Below, one piece after another: positions 52,670-60,940 of a DNA stretch of 63,752 nt. Location of the stretch: positions 1 through 63,752 of the forward strand of contig JAJFUS010000055.1 of assembly GCA_021372295.1 (NCBI GenBank), read 5' to 3'. The notes below the pieces were generated by a model, which saw only the letters and a program-made list of their open reading frames with translations, was not told the origin of the DNA and did no database searches. Position numbers and translations under genes: made by a program. The stretch comes from a bacterium. Lineage in GTDB: Bacteria > Armatimonadota > UBA5829. Each line of letters opens with the position of its first letter. The stretch's first letter is position 1.

Positions 52670-53593
52670 TCAAATGACATGCTCATCACCCTTGAAGTCT
52701 GTGTAATGCGTTGTGTCGGCGTCCCAAAATTCTAATGGAACGGGCACTTTGCCACTGCCGTCGAGGGCGTCGATTACATAGGCCGGGCATGCCAGCCCCG
52801 AGAGTTTCCGCCTGAGCATAGTCATAATGTGTCGTTCCTTTGCCGGATCGACCTGGAAATGAGTTGCGCCGGGCACGGGATCGCAGCGATATATATAATA
52901 TGGCCGCACGCCGATCTCAAGGAGTTCGTTGAACAGATTGTGCAGAGTGTGATAGTTGTCGTTTACGCCTTTTAGAAATACCGACTGTGAGTAAAGAATC
53001 GCGTTTGCAGTAATCAGGCTCCTGCAGCAATTAATTGTGGCGCGCGTGATTTCAGACGGGTGCTCGAAGTGAATTCCCACGTAAACGGGTTTGTCCACTC
53101 TGGCGATGGCGTCCAGCTTGCGGCAATTCACCAGCGACGGGTCGCTTACGGGCGCGCGAGTGCCTATTCGCACAATCCTGATCGACTCCAGCGACGACAT
53201 TTCGCCCAGAGCGTAATCAAACAGATCGTCGTTGACGGTAAATGGGTCTCCACCGGATATTATGACCTCGCGAACCTCATTGTGATGGCGCAGATAATCG
53301 ATCCAACTGTTGACGTGCGGTTTGTCGATCCGGCCTTGATCGATGTCCGATACCAGACGCCTTCGGGTGCAGAACCGGCAGTACGCGGCGCACTCAGCCG
53401 TGAGCAGGCATAGGACTCGGTTGCCGTACTTGTTGATCATTCCCGGCACGACCTCGTGCTCTTTTTCGCGCAGAGGGTCGGCATCAACCGCGTATCCGCT
53501 TTCAAGCTCAAGTTTGCTGACCTCGAACTGCTTTCTGACGGCTTCCTGGCTCACCATCAAGTTCTCGATATGTTCGGAAGTCTTATACAACAT
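52670..53593 (-). CDS. Short lysine 2,3-aminomutase family radical SAM enzyme
   Basis: 307 residues. The radical-SAM cysteines C68, C72 and C75 are in CAAYCRFC; SGGDPF at 113-118 binds SAM; the PLP lysine is K282 in DGSGKVP. Asp238 (YRCDPVPG) and Asp275 (VIDA) match the two aspartates that hold the substrate's side-chain amine in true lysine 2,3-aminomutase and that are not kept in EpmB. That points to lysine-to-beta-lysine conversion or a close substrate. It lacks about 80-100 N-terminal residues of the usual ~400; mosaic copy 5 lies 49 bp upstream of the start. GAGG precedes the ATG. The neighbouring ATP-grasp-like gene could use a beta-amino acid. Confidence 0.85.
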   Translation of the reverse strand: MLYKTSEHIENLMVSQEAVRKQFEVSKLELESGYAVDADPLREKEHEVVPGMINKYGNRVLCLLTAECAAYCRFCTRRRLVSDIDQGRIDKPHVNSWIDYLRHHNEVREVIISGGDPFTVNDDLFDYALGEMSSLESIRIVRIGTRAPVSDPSLVNCRKLDAIARVDKPVYVGIHFEHPSEITRATINCCRSLITANAILYSQSVFLKGVNDNYHTLHNLFNELLEIGVRPYYIYRCDPVPGATHFQVDPAKERHIMTMLRRKLSGLACPAYVIDALDGSGKVPVPLEFWDADTTHYTDFKGDEHVI

Positions 53594-53642
53594 ACTCGAC
53601 GCCTCACGAACGGGTGTATGGCCATGTTCACGGGATTTCTAT

Positions 53643-53818
53643 TGAGGGTTTCACCCTCAAGACTCCCAGCAGGGGCCTCCGCCCCTGCACCCCGCTGGGG
53701 CCGCGGGCCCCAGACCCCTAGCTCGCCTTCGGCGTATCAGAAGGTCCAGGAAACCTGGTTTCCTGGCAGAGTCAAGAGACAGAGTCTCTTGTAGGGGCTT
53801 GGGGGCAAAGCCCCCAAA
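53643..53818 (-). repeat. Hairpin mosaic element, copy 5 (minus orientation, GC-rich variant)
   Basis: On the minus strand it runs A-B-C-D-E-F-G, but A is TTGGGGGCTTTGCCCCCAA, F is GCAGGGGCGGAGGCCCCTGC and E is CTGGGGCCCGCGGCCCCAG; D is reduced. Palindromy is kept although the bases changed, which indicates compensatory selection on pairing. It lies between the ATP-grasp-like gene (A starts 30 bp after its stop) and the aminomutase gene on the same strand. Confidence 0.85.
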
Positions 53819-53847
53819 TGAGTCCCTGTAAATATGACATATAACTC

Positions 53848-55206
53848 TTACGTAATATTTGACTGACAAGGCATCATAATCGCGTCTGTCATCCCGTGGA
53901 TGACTTTTTTGTCCTTGGAGCAAGCGGTCGCCAGAACTCCGCCCAAATTTGCCCGATTGTTATAGACAAAGTAGTACGGGCAGAGCCTGACTCTTGCCTC
54001 CATGTGTCGATGGCTGGTATCGACGTAATCGAAATACTCTAGATCAAACAACGCCGTATCGCAAAACGGCTGGATGACATACGGCGAAGTCTCAAAACTC
54101 ATAAGCGCTGTTTCCACCGTTTCAGCCCACTGCGACTTTGGCATGTCATGTCCGATTTTAACGCCTTTTGAGCCCCACGCCAGCGGAGAAAACCCCGAGG
54201 GCTTTAATACAAGGCGTCGCTGGTTTTGAGTGCCGTCGATTATCTCGCGCCAGTCCCGAATCGGCTTTCCCCTCCATCTGAAACCTGAAACCTCCGCGTG
54301 CGGCGGCACGATTCGATTGTCCATTATCCATGTAGGCGCGATTGTGTTTTTGAGGAGCGTGAAGCTCTCGTTGCCTAGAGAGTTTGTCCAATAATCACGA
54401 AGGTATTCGTTGTGCAAAAGCGCCAGGAGAATTTTTTCTTCCAGAAAATGCTTGCAGGGCGGAGTGACTGCCATCAGCTTTTTGCGCGCCGCGTATAATA
54501 GCAACTCGGATTTTGGAATGTTAGGCAGATCGAACAGCTCGAAAAATCTGTAAACTATGTCGACTTGCAGCTTGCCGCCGCCGACGTTGATAAACAGGCT
54601 GTCTTCCGTGAATAATACTTCTTTGGGGTGGACGGCATGCGTCTGTAGGCCGATTTTTTGCAGTTCGACGGCGAGGTATGTCATCTCGGGCAGGTAATCG
54701 GCAGACTCGTCCGAGACGACTATCGCGCAAACCGGATCGTCTAAACCAGAGGCCTCGCACAGAGATGACGCGAAGGCGCTGTGCACTCCTCTTGCCGACC
54801 CGACTATATTGTACCCGGCATCTTCATAAACCGCGGATAGAGAGTCCAGCTGGCCGAACCCGCCGGGAATGGAGTCGAGTTCGGTGATGACGAACCCATC
54901 GTTTGTAATTAGAATGTCGGGTCGGATGATCCTTGGGATCGACTGCTTATGATATTTCATCCGGGCGTGGCGTATCAGGTCGTCGCCCTTGCCAATGTCG
55001 AGGTAATCGCGCACCCAGTCTATATTAGAGTGCAGGTAGAGGTCGTTTACCGCTCGATAGAACTTCAGAAGGTCGTTCCCGAGGCGCGTGAGCAGTTCTG
55101 TCTGAGTCGCGCTTAATTTAAAAGGTTCAACCGCCAGGAGGTGCGTACGCGGCAGCTTTGTGTTCCTGAGCCGATATGCAATTGAATTGCTGACTGTTTT
55201 ACGCAA
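53848..55206 (-). CDS. ATP-grasp-like ligase of uncertain substrate (452 aa)
   Basis: TTG start with GAGG 9-10 bp upstream; no ATG fits. Segments suggesting the circularly permuted ATP-grasp / glutathionylspermidine-synthase-like group are RPDILITNDGFVITELDSIPGGFGQLDSL (acidic metal ligands and Gly-rich turn), VDIVYRFFELFDLP, KHFLEEKILLALLHNEY and RRLVLKPSGFSPLAWGSKGV (ATP-binding lysine). The C-terminus has HMEARVRLCPYYFVYN. No signal or membrane segment. Such ligases join an amine to a carboxylate. The next gene downstream is a lysine aminomutase homologue, then a glutaredoxin, so an amide of a beta-amino acid or a thiol metabolite is a reasonable guess. The family call is moderate; the substrate is unknown. 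Confidence 0.66.
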   Translation of the reverse strand: MRKTVSNSIAYRLRNTKLPRTHLLAVEPFKLSATQTELLTRLGNDLLKFYRAVNDLYLHSNIDWVRDYLDIGKGDDLIRHARMKYHKQSIPRIIRPDILITNDGFVITELDSIPGGFGQLDSLSAVYEDAGYNIVGSARGVHSAFASSLCEASGLDDPVCAIVVSDESADYLPEMTYLAVELQKIGLQTHAVHPKEVLFTEDSLFINVGGGKLQVDIVYRFFELFDLPNIPKSELLLYAARKKLMAVTPPCKHFLEEKILLALLHNEYLRDYWTNSLGNESFTLLKNTIAPTWIMDNRIVPPHAEVSGFRWRGKPIRDWREIIDGTQNQRRLVLKPSGFSPLAWGSKGVKIGHDMPKSQWAETVETALMSFETSPYVIQPFCDTALFDLEYFDYVDTSHRHMEARVRLCPYYFVYNNRANLGGVLATACSKDKKVIHGMTDAIMMPCQSNIT

Positions 55207-55347
55207 GTCGATAATGCCTCTTGCCTATATGATAAGCTCTACCATTTCACTATACCCGCGGGTTTTGCGCTCCAAACGGAGACTGATAATTTGCATGATC
55301 GGGTAACACGATAGCAAGTTACTATCTTATGGAAGAGGGGCGATGTC

Positions 55348-57108
55348 ATGATCATGAAAATCGGGTTAGTGAAGTTGATTCTATTGCTGGTGGCGATTGG
55401 CGCGGTTTTGTCGCTTGCAACCGGCTTGACTGCGCAGACAACTAAGCGGGTTTCGGTTACGTCGGGAGGGGTTGAATCGGATGGGGAATCGTTCTTTTCT
55501 GCCGTATCGGGTGACGGGCGTTACGTGGCATTCTCCAGTTGGTCGACCAATCTGGTTCCTGGAGGAACAAACGGCTGGCTACAGGTTCTTCGCGCCGATC
55601 TGGATGATGGATCGATCATTGATGCCAGCCTGGACTATCTGGGCCAGCAGGCGACGATTTACAGTTGGTTTCCCACAATATCGGCGGACGGAAACAGGGT
55701 CTGCTTCACCACCAACTCTACCGCGCTTGTGCCGGGCCCCGAGGACTATATCTTCCAAGCCTATGCAAGAGATGTATCCGGTGAAGAGACAATCTTGGCA
55801 AGCTGCAGCGTGGGCGGCAACGCGGGCAATGACGAATCTTACTTTTCAGCAATTTCGGGAGACGGTAACTATGTGGCATTTTCCAGTTTCGCCACAAACA
55901 TCACTCCCGACGGCAGCACGACTGAACACGTCTATGTCAAGAATCTGCAGACGGGCAGCATCAATCGGGCAAGCGTAAACTCTGACGGAGAGCCCGGCAA
56001 CGGCAGAAGTTCCGCGCCGTACATATCATACGACGGTCGATACGCGATCTTTTCCAGCGATGCCACGAACCTCGTGGATGACGATACTAATGGCGTCGCA
56101 GACGTTTTCGTGCGGGATATGCTCAATGAGACGACCGAGCGGGTCAATGTAAGCTCGACCGGCGAACAGGCCAACGGCGGATCGGACTGGCCGACGATTT
56201 CAGGCGACGGCAGATATGCGGCTTTTGAATGCAGCGCCAGCAATCTCGTGACGCCCAATACCGCTTCGGGACGAAGCAATGTCTACGTCTACGATCGCGA
56301 TACCGGCACCATTCAGATTGTCAGCGTGGACTCGGCGGGAAATTATGGCAATGCAGGCAGTTCGGGAGCGGTTATTTCGCTAAACGGCAAATATGTTGTT
56401 TTCAACAGCGACGCCACAAATCTGGTGGCAACTCCCAACAATGGTAGAACCCAGGTCTATACGCATAGAATGTCCACCGGCGAGACGATTATGGCCAGTG
56501 TCAATTCGGCGGGCGTCGCCGGGGACAATTACAGCGACTGGCAGTCGGTTTCAGGAGACGGCCGCGTTGTCGCGTTTGCAAGTTACGCGACGAACCTCGT
56601 GTCGGACGACACAAACAATGAGCGCGATATCTATGTTCGCGAAATAGGGCCTCCATATACTGTTACTGCGATGATCGACTGCGGGGGGCCGAAAACAGGT
56701 AACTGGATCGCCGATGCTTATTATAAGGGCGGCAAGGCGCAATATACGAGCAAGACCATAAGCAACACGGGCAGCGTGCCTGTCCAAGTATATCAGACTC
56801 AGCGCACCGGGCGGTTCTCATACATCATTCCAAACCTGGAATCAGGGGCTTATACGATCAATCTGCACTTTGCGGAAACTGTCTACTCTAAGAAGGGGGC
56901 AAGAATATTTGACGTCGTGGTCAACGGCATTACCGTGCTGAGCCGCTTCGATATATACTCCGCTGCCGGGTGCAAAAAGAACACGGCTGTAGTTAAAAGC
57001 GTTTCGGCGGAAGTTGCGGAGGATGCGTCGTCACTCACGATTACCTTCGTTCCGATTAAGACTGACGCAGCCATCTGTGGGATTGAAGTGTGGAAGCTCT
57101 TTGAGTAG
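55348..57108 (+). CDS. Exported seven-bladed propeller with a malectin-like domain
   Basis: 586 residues. Signal peptide MKIGLVKLILLLVAIGAVLSLATGLTA. Seven TolB/WD40-like blades follow, each with the pattern SGDGRYVAFSSxATNLV and spacing of about 55 residues, giving one complete propeller. From about residue 437 to the end is a malectin-like carbohydrate-binding domain (AMIDCGG; FSYIIPNLESGAYTINLHFAE; RIFDVVVNG; ITFVPIKTDAAICGIEVW). The architecture suggests a secreted glycan-binding protein. GAAGAGGGG precedes the ATG. A perfect 21-bp hairpin lies directly after the stop. Divergent from the ATP-grasp-like gene. Confidence 0.88.
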   Translation: MIMKIGLVKLILLLVAIGAVLSLATGLTAQTTKRVSVTSGGVESDGESFFSAVSGDGRYVAFSSWSTNLVPGGTNGWLQVLRADLDDGSIIDASLDYLGQQATIYSWFPTISADGNRVCFTTNSTALVPGPEDYIFQAYARDVSGEETILASCSVGGNAGNDESYFSAISGDGNYVAFSSFATNITPDGSTTEHVYVKNLQTGSINRASVNSDGEPGNGRSSAPYISYDGRYAIFSSDATNLVDDDTNGVADVFVRDMLNETTERVNVSSTGEQANGGSDWPTISGDGRYAAFECSASNLVTPNTASGRSNVYVYDRDTGTIQIVSVDSAGNYGNAGSSGAVISLNGKYVVFNSDATNLVATPNNGRTQVYTHRMSTGETIMASVNSAGVAGDNYSDWQSVSGDGRVVAFASYATNLVSDDTNNERDIYVREIGPPYTVTAMIDCGGPKTGNWIADAYYKGGKAQYTSKTISNTGSVPVQVYQTQRTGRFSYIIPNLESGAYTINLHFAETVYSKKGARIFDVVVNGITVLSRFDIYSAAGCKKNTAVVKSVSAEVAEDASSLTITFVPIKTDAAICGIEVWKLFE

Positions 57109-57116
57109 TTTTTGTC

Positions 57117-57168
57117 GCAGCAACCAAGCTCGCTGACATTCATAAGGGTCAGCGAGCTTGGTTGCTGC
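57117..57168. terminator. Long perfect hairpin after the malectin gene
   Basis: 21 bp without mismatch: GCAGCAACCAAGCTCGCTGAC (57117-57137) pairs with its complement at 57148-57168 around a 10-nt loop. It lacks a T-run on either side, so it may be a processing or stability hairpin as well as a terminator. Confidence 0.7.
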
Positions 57169-57176
57169 ACATTCAC

Positions 57177-57205
57177 TTGACGTCAGGCCAGGAATGGCCT
57201 AGTAT
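57177..57205 (+). promoter_or_regulatory. Promoter of the Lys-rich small ORF
   Basis: TTGACG (57177-57182), exactly 17 bp, TAGTAT (57200-57205): a near-consensus promoter 122 bp upstream of the small ORF at 57327. The 115-nt leader between has no obvious structure. Confidence 0.65.
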
Positions 57206-57326
57206 AGAAGTGTAAAAAAGATGGCTGGAATTTGTATAAGTTTGGGCATGATTCCGAAAGAAAGAATTAAGCCAAAGACTGAGTCCGTGAGGATATTGGC
57301 GGCCATCTGGAAGGAGTATCCTTGCA

Positions 57327-57437
57327 ATGGGTGACAAATCTCCCAGGAAAGATGTAAAAGCGCCGAAAAAGGACATTAAGGAGAAGCGTCGGGACAAACA
57401 GGACAAAAAGGCAAATAAGGGATCGATATCGTCCTGA
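57327..57437 (+). CDS. Lys-rich 36-residue protein
   Basis: ATG with AAGGAG 9 bp upstream, its own promoter, and a hairpin after the stop. The product is MGDKSPRKDVKAPKKDIKE followed by KRRDKQDKKANKGSISS: 12 of 36 residues are Lys, with Asp between, and no hydrophobic core. It resembles small disordered MGDxSPK-type proteins that are annotated as hypothetical in other bacteria; that comparison is from memory. A role with nucleic acids or ribosomes is possible but not shown. Confidence 0.62.
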   Translation: MGDKSPRKDVKAPKKDIKEKRRDKQDKKANKGSISS

Positions 57438-57462
57438 TCCTTGCGCGTTAGTAATCTGATCT

Positions 57463-57491
57463 GGCCCTGGGGCTGTATTGGCTCCAGGGCC
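57463..57491. terminator. Hairpin between the small ORF and the convergent gene
   Basis: GGCCCTGGGGC pairs with GCTCCAGGGCC (11 bp, one G-U). No T-run. Lies between two convergent genes. Confidence 0.55.
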
Positions 57492-57517
57492 TTAAGCTTC
57501 GACTGTGTGTGGGCTGC

Positions 57518-58537
57518 TTACTGATACGTCGCCATGTTTACTGCATTGGCGTTAATTCTGTACGTATCGCCTGGAACCAGGCCTCCACTTACAATCAGTT
57601 TTTCGAGCAGGAATTTGTTGTTTATCGCCACGTACCCTGGGATGTTCCTGTCCAGATAGACCAAGTCCATCACCGGAGAGTAATTCGTGTTGGAGTTCAG
57701 GGATGTGGCAGTTGGTACCTCTTCAACTACCGGCAATTGTGACACTGGATACGGCGAATTGAACGCCCAGAAGTTTCGGACGTTTGAATCCGGCATCTGA
57801 GAGAGACCCGGCGCGTAATTCGCCCCAAGAAGTTTCGCTATGTCTTCATTGTCGGTGTCGGTGATGAGAACATCCACTTCCATCTGCTTTTTCGTGTTGG
57901 GATTGTTGGAAAACACATAGTAATGCGGCAGAAGTATCCACTTTTGGATGGATGCCGGGTCATAGTCAGCGGCCTGCGCGATTCGATACCCGCCTGATGG
58001 AACATGCTGCCACGATCCTCCGAGCGGGCCTACAGCGACTATCGGCAGGTCAACCACAACGCCCGTCTCGACAATGTCGGCCTCATCAACCGGGGGCAGG
58101 CCGTACGGATTGAGGTCGCTTGCCGGTTCGGTATTCTTGATGCCTCTTTTGAAGTCCTCATCTTTCCAGGTCACGGTAAATACCTGCCACAGAGCGGAGT
58201 AGTCTTCTGCGCCGGGCACTGTATCGAATACCGGCCCCTGGGAGAAGTTGGTTACCAGGTAGACGGGTCGAGCGACTGAGTCGAGCGCGCCATCCAGCTG
58301 CCATGACAAAACCGGAGGATAGTCGAAATACGGGTTCCACAATTGTCCCAAAAACGATGAAGAAGCGTACCGGATTGAACTGGTGGTTGTGCTGATAAAC
58401 CAGATTTCCTGGCCGTCGTTGTAGCCTTGTCGCATGGTGTAGAGTTCGTAGTAGTCCGGTTCAGGAAATGTTGCCGCGCATGGGATTGCGACGGAAATCA
58501 TCGATATCAGCAAAAACAGCAAAACGAGTTTTTTCAA
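57518..58537 (-). CDS. Secreted protein of unknown family (339 aa)
   Basis: The TTG at 58537 is chosen as start: GGGAGGGG lies 4-5 bp upstream and the product then begins with a classic signal MKKLVLLFLLISMISVAIPCAA. A frame start at ATG 58570 lacks a ribosome-binding site. The mature protein has no internal membrane segment; motifs are GQEIWFISTTTSS, YLVTNFSQGPVFDTVPG, GYRIAQAADYDP and DLVYLDRNIPGYVAINNKF. This looks like a beta-rich extracellular domain; I do not know the family. Confidence 0.75.
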   Translation of the reverse strand: MKKLVLLFLLISMISVAIPCAATFPEPDYYELYTMRQGYNDGQEIWFISTTTSSIRYASSSFLGQLWNPYFDYPPVLSWQLDGALDSVARPVYLVTNFSQGPVFDTVPGAEDYSALWQVFTVTWKDEDFKRGIKNTEPASDLNPYGLPPVDEADIVETGVVVDLPIVAVGPLGGSWQHVPSGGYRIAQAADYDPASIQKWILLPHYYVFSNNPNTKKQMEVDVLITDTDNEDIAKLLGANYAPGLSQMPDSNVRNFWAFNSPYPVSQLPVVEEVPTATSLNSNTNYSPVMDLVYLDRNIPGYVAINNKFLLEKLIVSGGLVPGDTYRINANAVNMATYQ

Positions 58538-58660
58538 TGTTCCCCTCCCTGTAGCCTTATTTGACTGCATCGGCAGCCCGGGTCATAGTACCCGCGGGAA
58601 CATGCGCACAAACGCCGGTTAGTGGAGGATAGAATCGAGGGTTTGCAAAGTGCGACCAAA

Positions 58661-59827
58661 TTACAGAGTGGAAGTGGCGCGCTTCTTATGGAGAATGGAG
58701 GAATAAAATTGCTCGAAGTCATCCACCATTCTCTCGATTGAAAACTGACGGGCATTGACTCGGGCGCATTCACCCATCTTCAGTCGCTGTGATTCGTTGG
58801 ATATCAGGAACTCAATCCTACCAGCAAAGTCTGTGGGGTTGTTGCCGGTTAGAAAGCCGTCGACTTCATGTTTGATGTTCTCGGGAATGCCTCCCGCGTT
58901 TACCGCGATTACGGGCAGCCCCGCGCTTAATGCTTCACACACTGCTATGCCTTGCGTTTCGGTGGTGGACGGGAATGCGAATGCGTCTGCGCTGGAGTAT
59001 ATCGGTTCGATCTGCAGTCGCTTGAGCATGCCTGTGAAAACTACTTTGTCCGCAAGCCCAAGTTCGGATGCGTAACGCTTGGTCTCCTCCAAAGCTGGCC
59101 CTCCGCCTACCATCATCAGTCTGATATTATTGTGGCGGGTCGATACTTGTTTGAACGCATCCAGAAGCATTGACAAATTTTTCTCTCTCGCGATCCGGCC
59201 TACGTAGAGCAGTAGGAATTCGTCGTCATTGATGCCGTGGCGCTTTCTGACGTCGCGCTGAGTATCGGCGTCACACGGCGGTATTCCCACGATTCCGGTC
59301 TTTATGACTTCCACCCGCGTCTGTATATCGTATGAGCGCAGAGTTTCTTCGACCGGATGTGAGGGAACCACCACTGCGTCGCAGCCCGAGTAGTACCACT
59401 TCATAAGCCGTATCAGGAACCCTCGCGTGAGAGTCTTTGGCCTGATGGGGACATAGTGGGAATATTCGGTGTAGAGCGTGTGATTGGTGGAAACGAGAGA
59501 CACGCCGCAGTCTCTGGCCCACTTAGCGCCCAATATGCCCAGCAGAAATGGGGTCTGCGTGTGAACCACATCCAGCTTGAGCGAGGCGAATGTCTGCCGC
59601 AGTTTGGGCGAGAATGGGATCGGGAACGGATAATCGCGCATAAGCGGTGTGTGCGCCGATGGGAATCTGAATACGTTGTCGGATGTGTCCTGGTGGCCGT
59701 TAAACGCGGGGGCGAACACGAACACATCGTGACCGCGCCTGGTCAGTTCGTCTCGGAGCGTACATACGCTTACACTGACGCCGTTTATGATGGGTTCGTA
59801 GCTTTCAGAAAATATACCTATGCGCAT
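58661..59827 (-). CDS. Family-4 glycosyltransferase
   Basis: 388 residues in GT-B fold. The N-terminal half has MRIGIFSESYEPIINGVS (typical of glycolipid and mannosyl transferases), FPIPFSPKLR, DVVHTQTPFLLG and STNHTLYTEYSHY. The C-terminal half has LYVGRIAREKNLSMLLDAF, VGGGPALEETK and the retaining EX7E motif ETQGIAVCE with AGLPVIAVNAGGIPE. Closest in look to glycosyltransferases that act on diacylglycerol or phosphatidylinositol. The ATG at 59827 is chosen; the longer frame reads into mosaic copy 6. No ribosome-binding site is seen. galU in this window could supply UDP-glucose. Confidence 0.9.
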   Translation of the reverse strand: MRIGIFSESYEPIINGVSVSVCTLRDELTRRGHDVFVFAPAFNGHQDTSDNVFRFPSAHTPLMRDYPFPIPFSPKLRQTFASLKLDVVHTQTPFLLGILGAKWARDCGVSLVSTNHTLYTEYSHYVPIRPKTLTRGFLIRLMKWYYSGCDAVVVPSHPVEETLRSYDIQTRVEVIKTGIVGIPPCDADTQRDVRKRHGINDDEFLLLYVGRIAREKNLSMLLDAFKQVSTRHNNIRLMMVGGGPALEETKRYASELGLADKVVFTGMLKRLQIEPIYSSADAFAFPSTTETQGIAVCEALSAGLPVIAVNAGGIPENIKHEVDGFLTGNNPTDFAGRIEFLISNESQRLKMGECARVNARQFSIERMVDDFEQFYSSILHKKRATSTL

Positions 59828-59840
59828 AATAGTGGATATT

Positions 59841-60003
59841 CTGAGGGTTTCACCCTCAGACTCCCAGCTCGCCTTCGGCGTGTGTGCCTCAACACTTTGT
59901 GTGAGGTACACACGCCGAAGGCGCGTCAGAAGGTCCAGGAAACCGGGTTTCCTGGTGGAGTCCAGAGGCAAAGCCTCTGGCGGGGTTTGGGGCAGAGCCC
60001 CAA
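59841..60003 (-). repeat. Hairpin mosaic element, copy 6 (minus orientation)
   Basis: On the minus strand A begins at the base after the TAA stop of the DNA-binding protein gene and G ends 13 bp before the start of the glycosyltransferase. D is replaced by a different long hairpin (CGCCTTCGGCGTGTG with CACACGCCGAAGGCG) and E and F are missing. It is the shortest copy. Confidence 0.88.
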
Positions 60004-60927
60004 TTAGCCTTCAGATTCCGCTGGGTTTTCGCGATTGTTGCTTTCCATAAAACTTAGAACATCCGACAGCCTGAACCGGCGCTGATTTCCCGCCGTTCGG
60101 AAGTGTGCAAGCACGCCGCGGTTGGTATATCGCCTGACGGTGGTCGGGCAGACGTTGAGTATTCGGGCAGCCTCTTCCAGTGTGAGCGGCGGATCGAGCA
60201 ATCTCTGAATCAGTTCGCCCCGGCTTTCTTTGAACGCCTTATATGAGTTCTGCGCGACCTCTTCGCCCGCGATTCCGAACAAAGTCTGCAAGTGGTGCGG
60301 CATGCGATCCCAGTTCTCTTGAAGCTGCGAGTCATTGGCTTCGACGGGATGCGTTATATCGGGTTGCTCATCGGCTGCGACGACCGTAGGCGCGGCTGCC
60401 TTTTCGACGATTGGCGGAGTAAATATCCTGCTGGGCTGGCAGACGGTTTGCTGCGGGACGCTGTTGCTTACAATCGGGCGCGGCTCTCCTGTGCCTTCGC
60501 TGGCACGCAGCAGCGGCATGCTCGGCGGCGTTTCGACTGTGAGAGACGCATCTTTCACCTGTGCATGCGGTTCGGATTTGTGATCGAGGAACGAGAAGAA
60601 ATCCTCCACGGGAGGAATTTCCGTATCCTCAAACAACGGCTGCGTCAACTCAGGCTGCGCTTTCGGCTCGCTGACGGCGCTTTCCTCGATTAGTATCTGA
60701 GACGATTCCATTGTGGCCACTGCCGACTCGAGTCTTTCCCTGGACTCCAACTCGTCGGCGGGCTGCCTGGTTATATCGGCTCGAGGCTCACCGGTATGCT
60801 CTTCAATCTCAGGAAATGATTGCTGTTGAGGTTCTTGTCCGTCGTCGTTCTTCTTCTTTTTCAGCTCTTCAGCGCTTCGCTCAACTTGTTTGAACCACTC
60901 GCCCAGTCTGTTATCATAATTCGCCAT
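60004..60927 (-). CDS. MerR/BldC-like helix-turn-helix protein with long disordered N-terminus
   Basis: 307 residues. Residues about 1-235 are acidic, Pro/Glu/Ser-rich and probably disordered, starting with a short charged helix (GEWFKQVERSAEELKKKK). The last 55-60 residues are a winged helix-turn-helix of the MerR/excisionase type (LTLEEAARILNVCPTTVRRYTNRGVLAHFRTAGNQRRFRLSDVLSFM in two parts). It probably binds DNA and reads a signal through the long tail. ATG 60927 has GGAGAAGG upstream. It lies 14 bp after queA on the same strand. The stop codon touches the first base of mosaic copy 6. Confidence 0.85.
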   Translation of the reverse strand: MANYDNRLGEWFKQVERSAEELKKKKNDDGQEPQQQSFPEIEEHTGEPRADITRQPADELESRERLESAVATMESSQILIEESAVSEPKAQPELTQPLFEDTEIPPVEDFFSFLDHKSEPHAQVKDASLTVETPPSMPLLRASEGTGEPRPIVSNSVPQQTVCQPSRIFTPPIVEKAAAPTVVAADEQPDITHPVEANDSQLQENWDRMPHHLQTLFGIAGEEVAQNSYKAFKESRGELIQRLLDPPLTLEEAARILNVCPTTVRRYTNRGVLAHFRTAGNQRRFRLSDVLSFMESNNRENPAESEG

Positions 60928-60940
60928 AACCTTCTCCCCT

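Noticed and set aside
59828..59971. An N-terminal extension of the glycosyltransferase reading through mosaic copy 6
   Set aside because: The 48 added codons come from the repeat, and similar peptides (SEGxTLRLP, RKPGFLD) appear wherever a frame crosses a mosaic copy. The conserved protein starts at MRIGIF.
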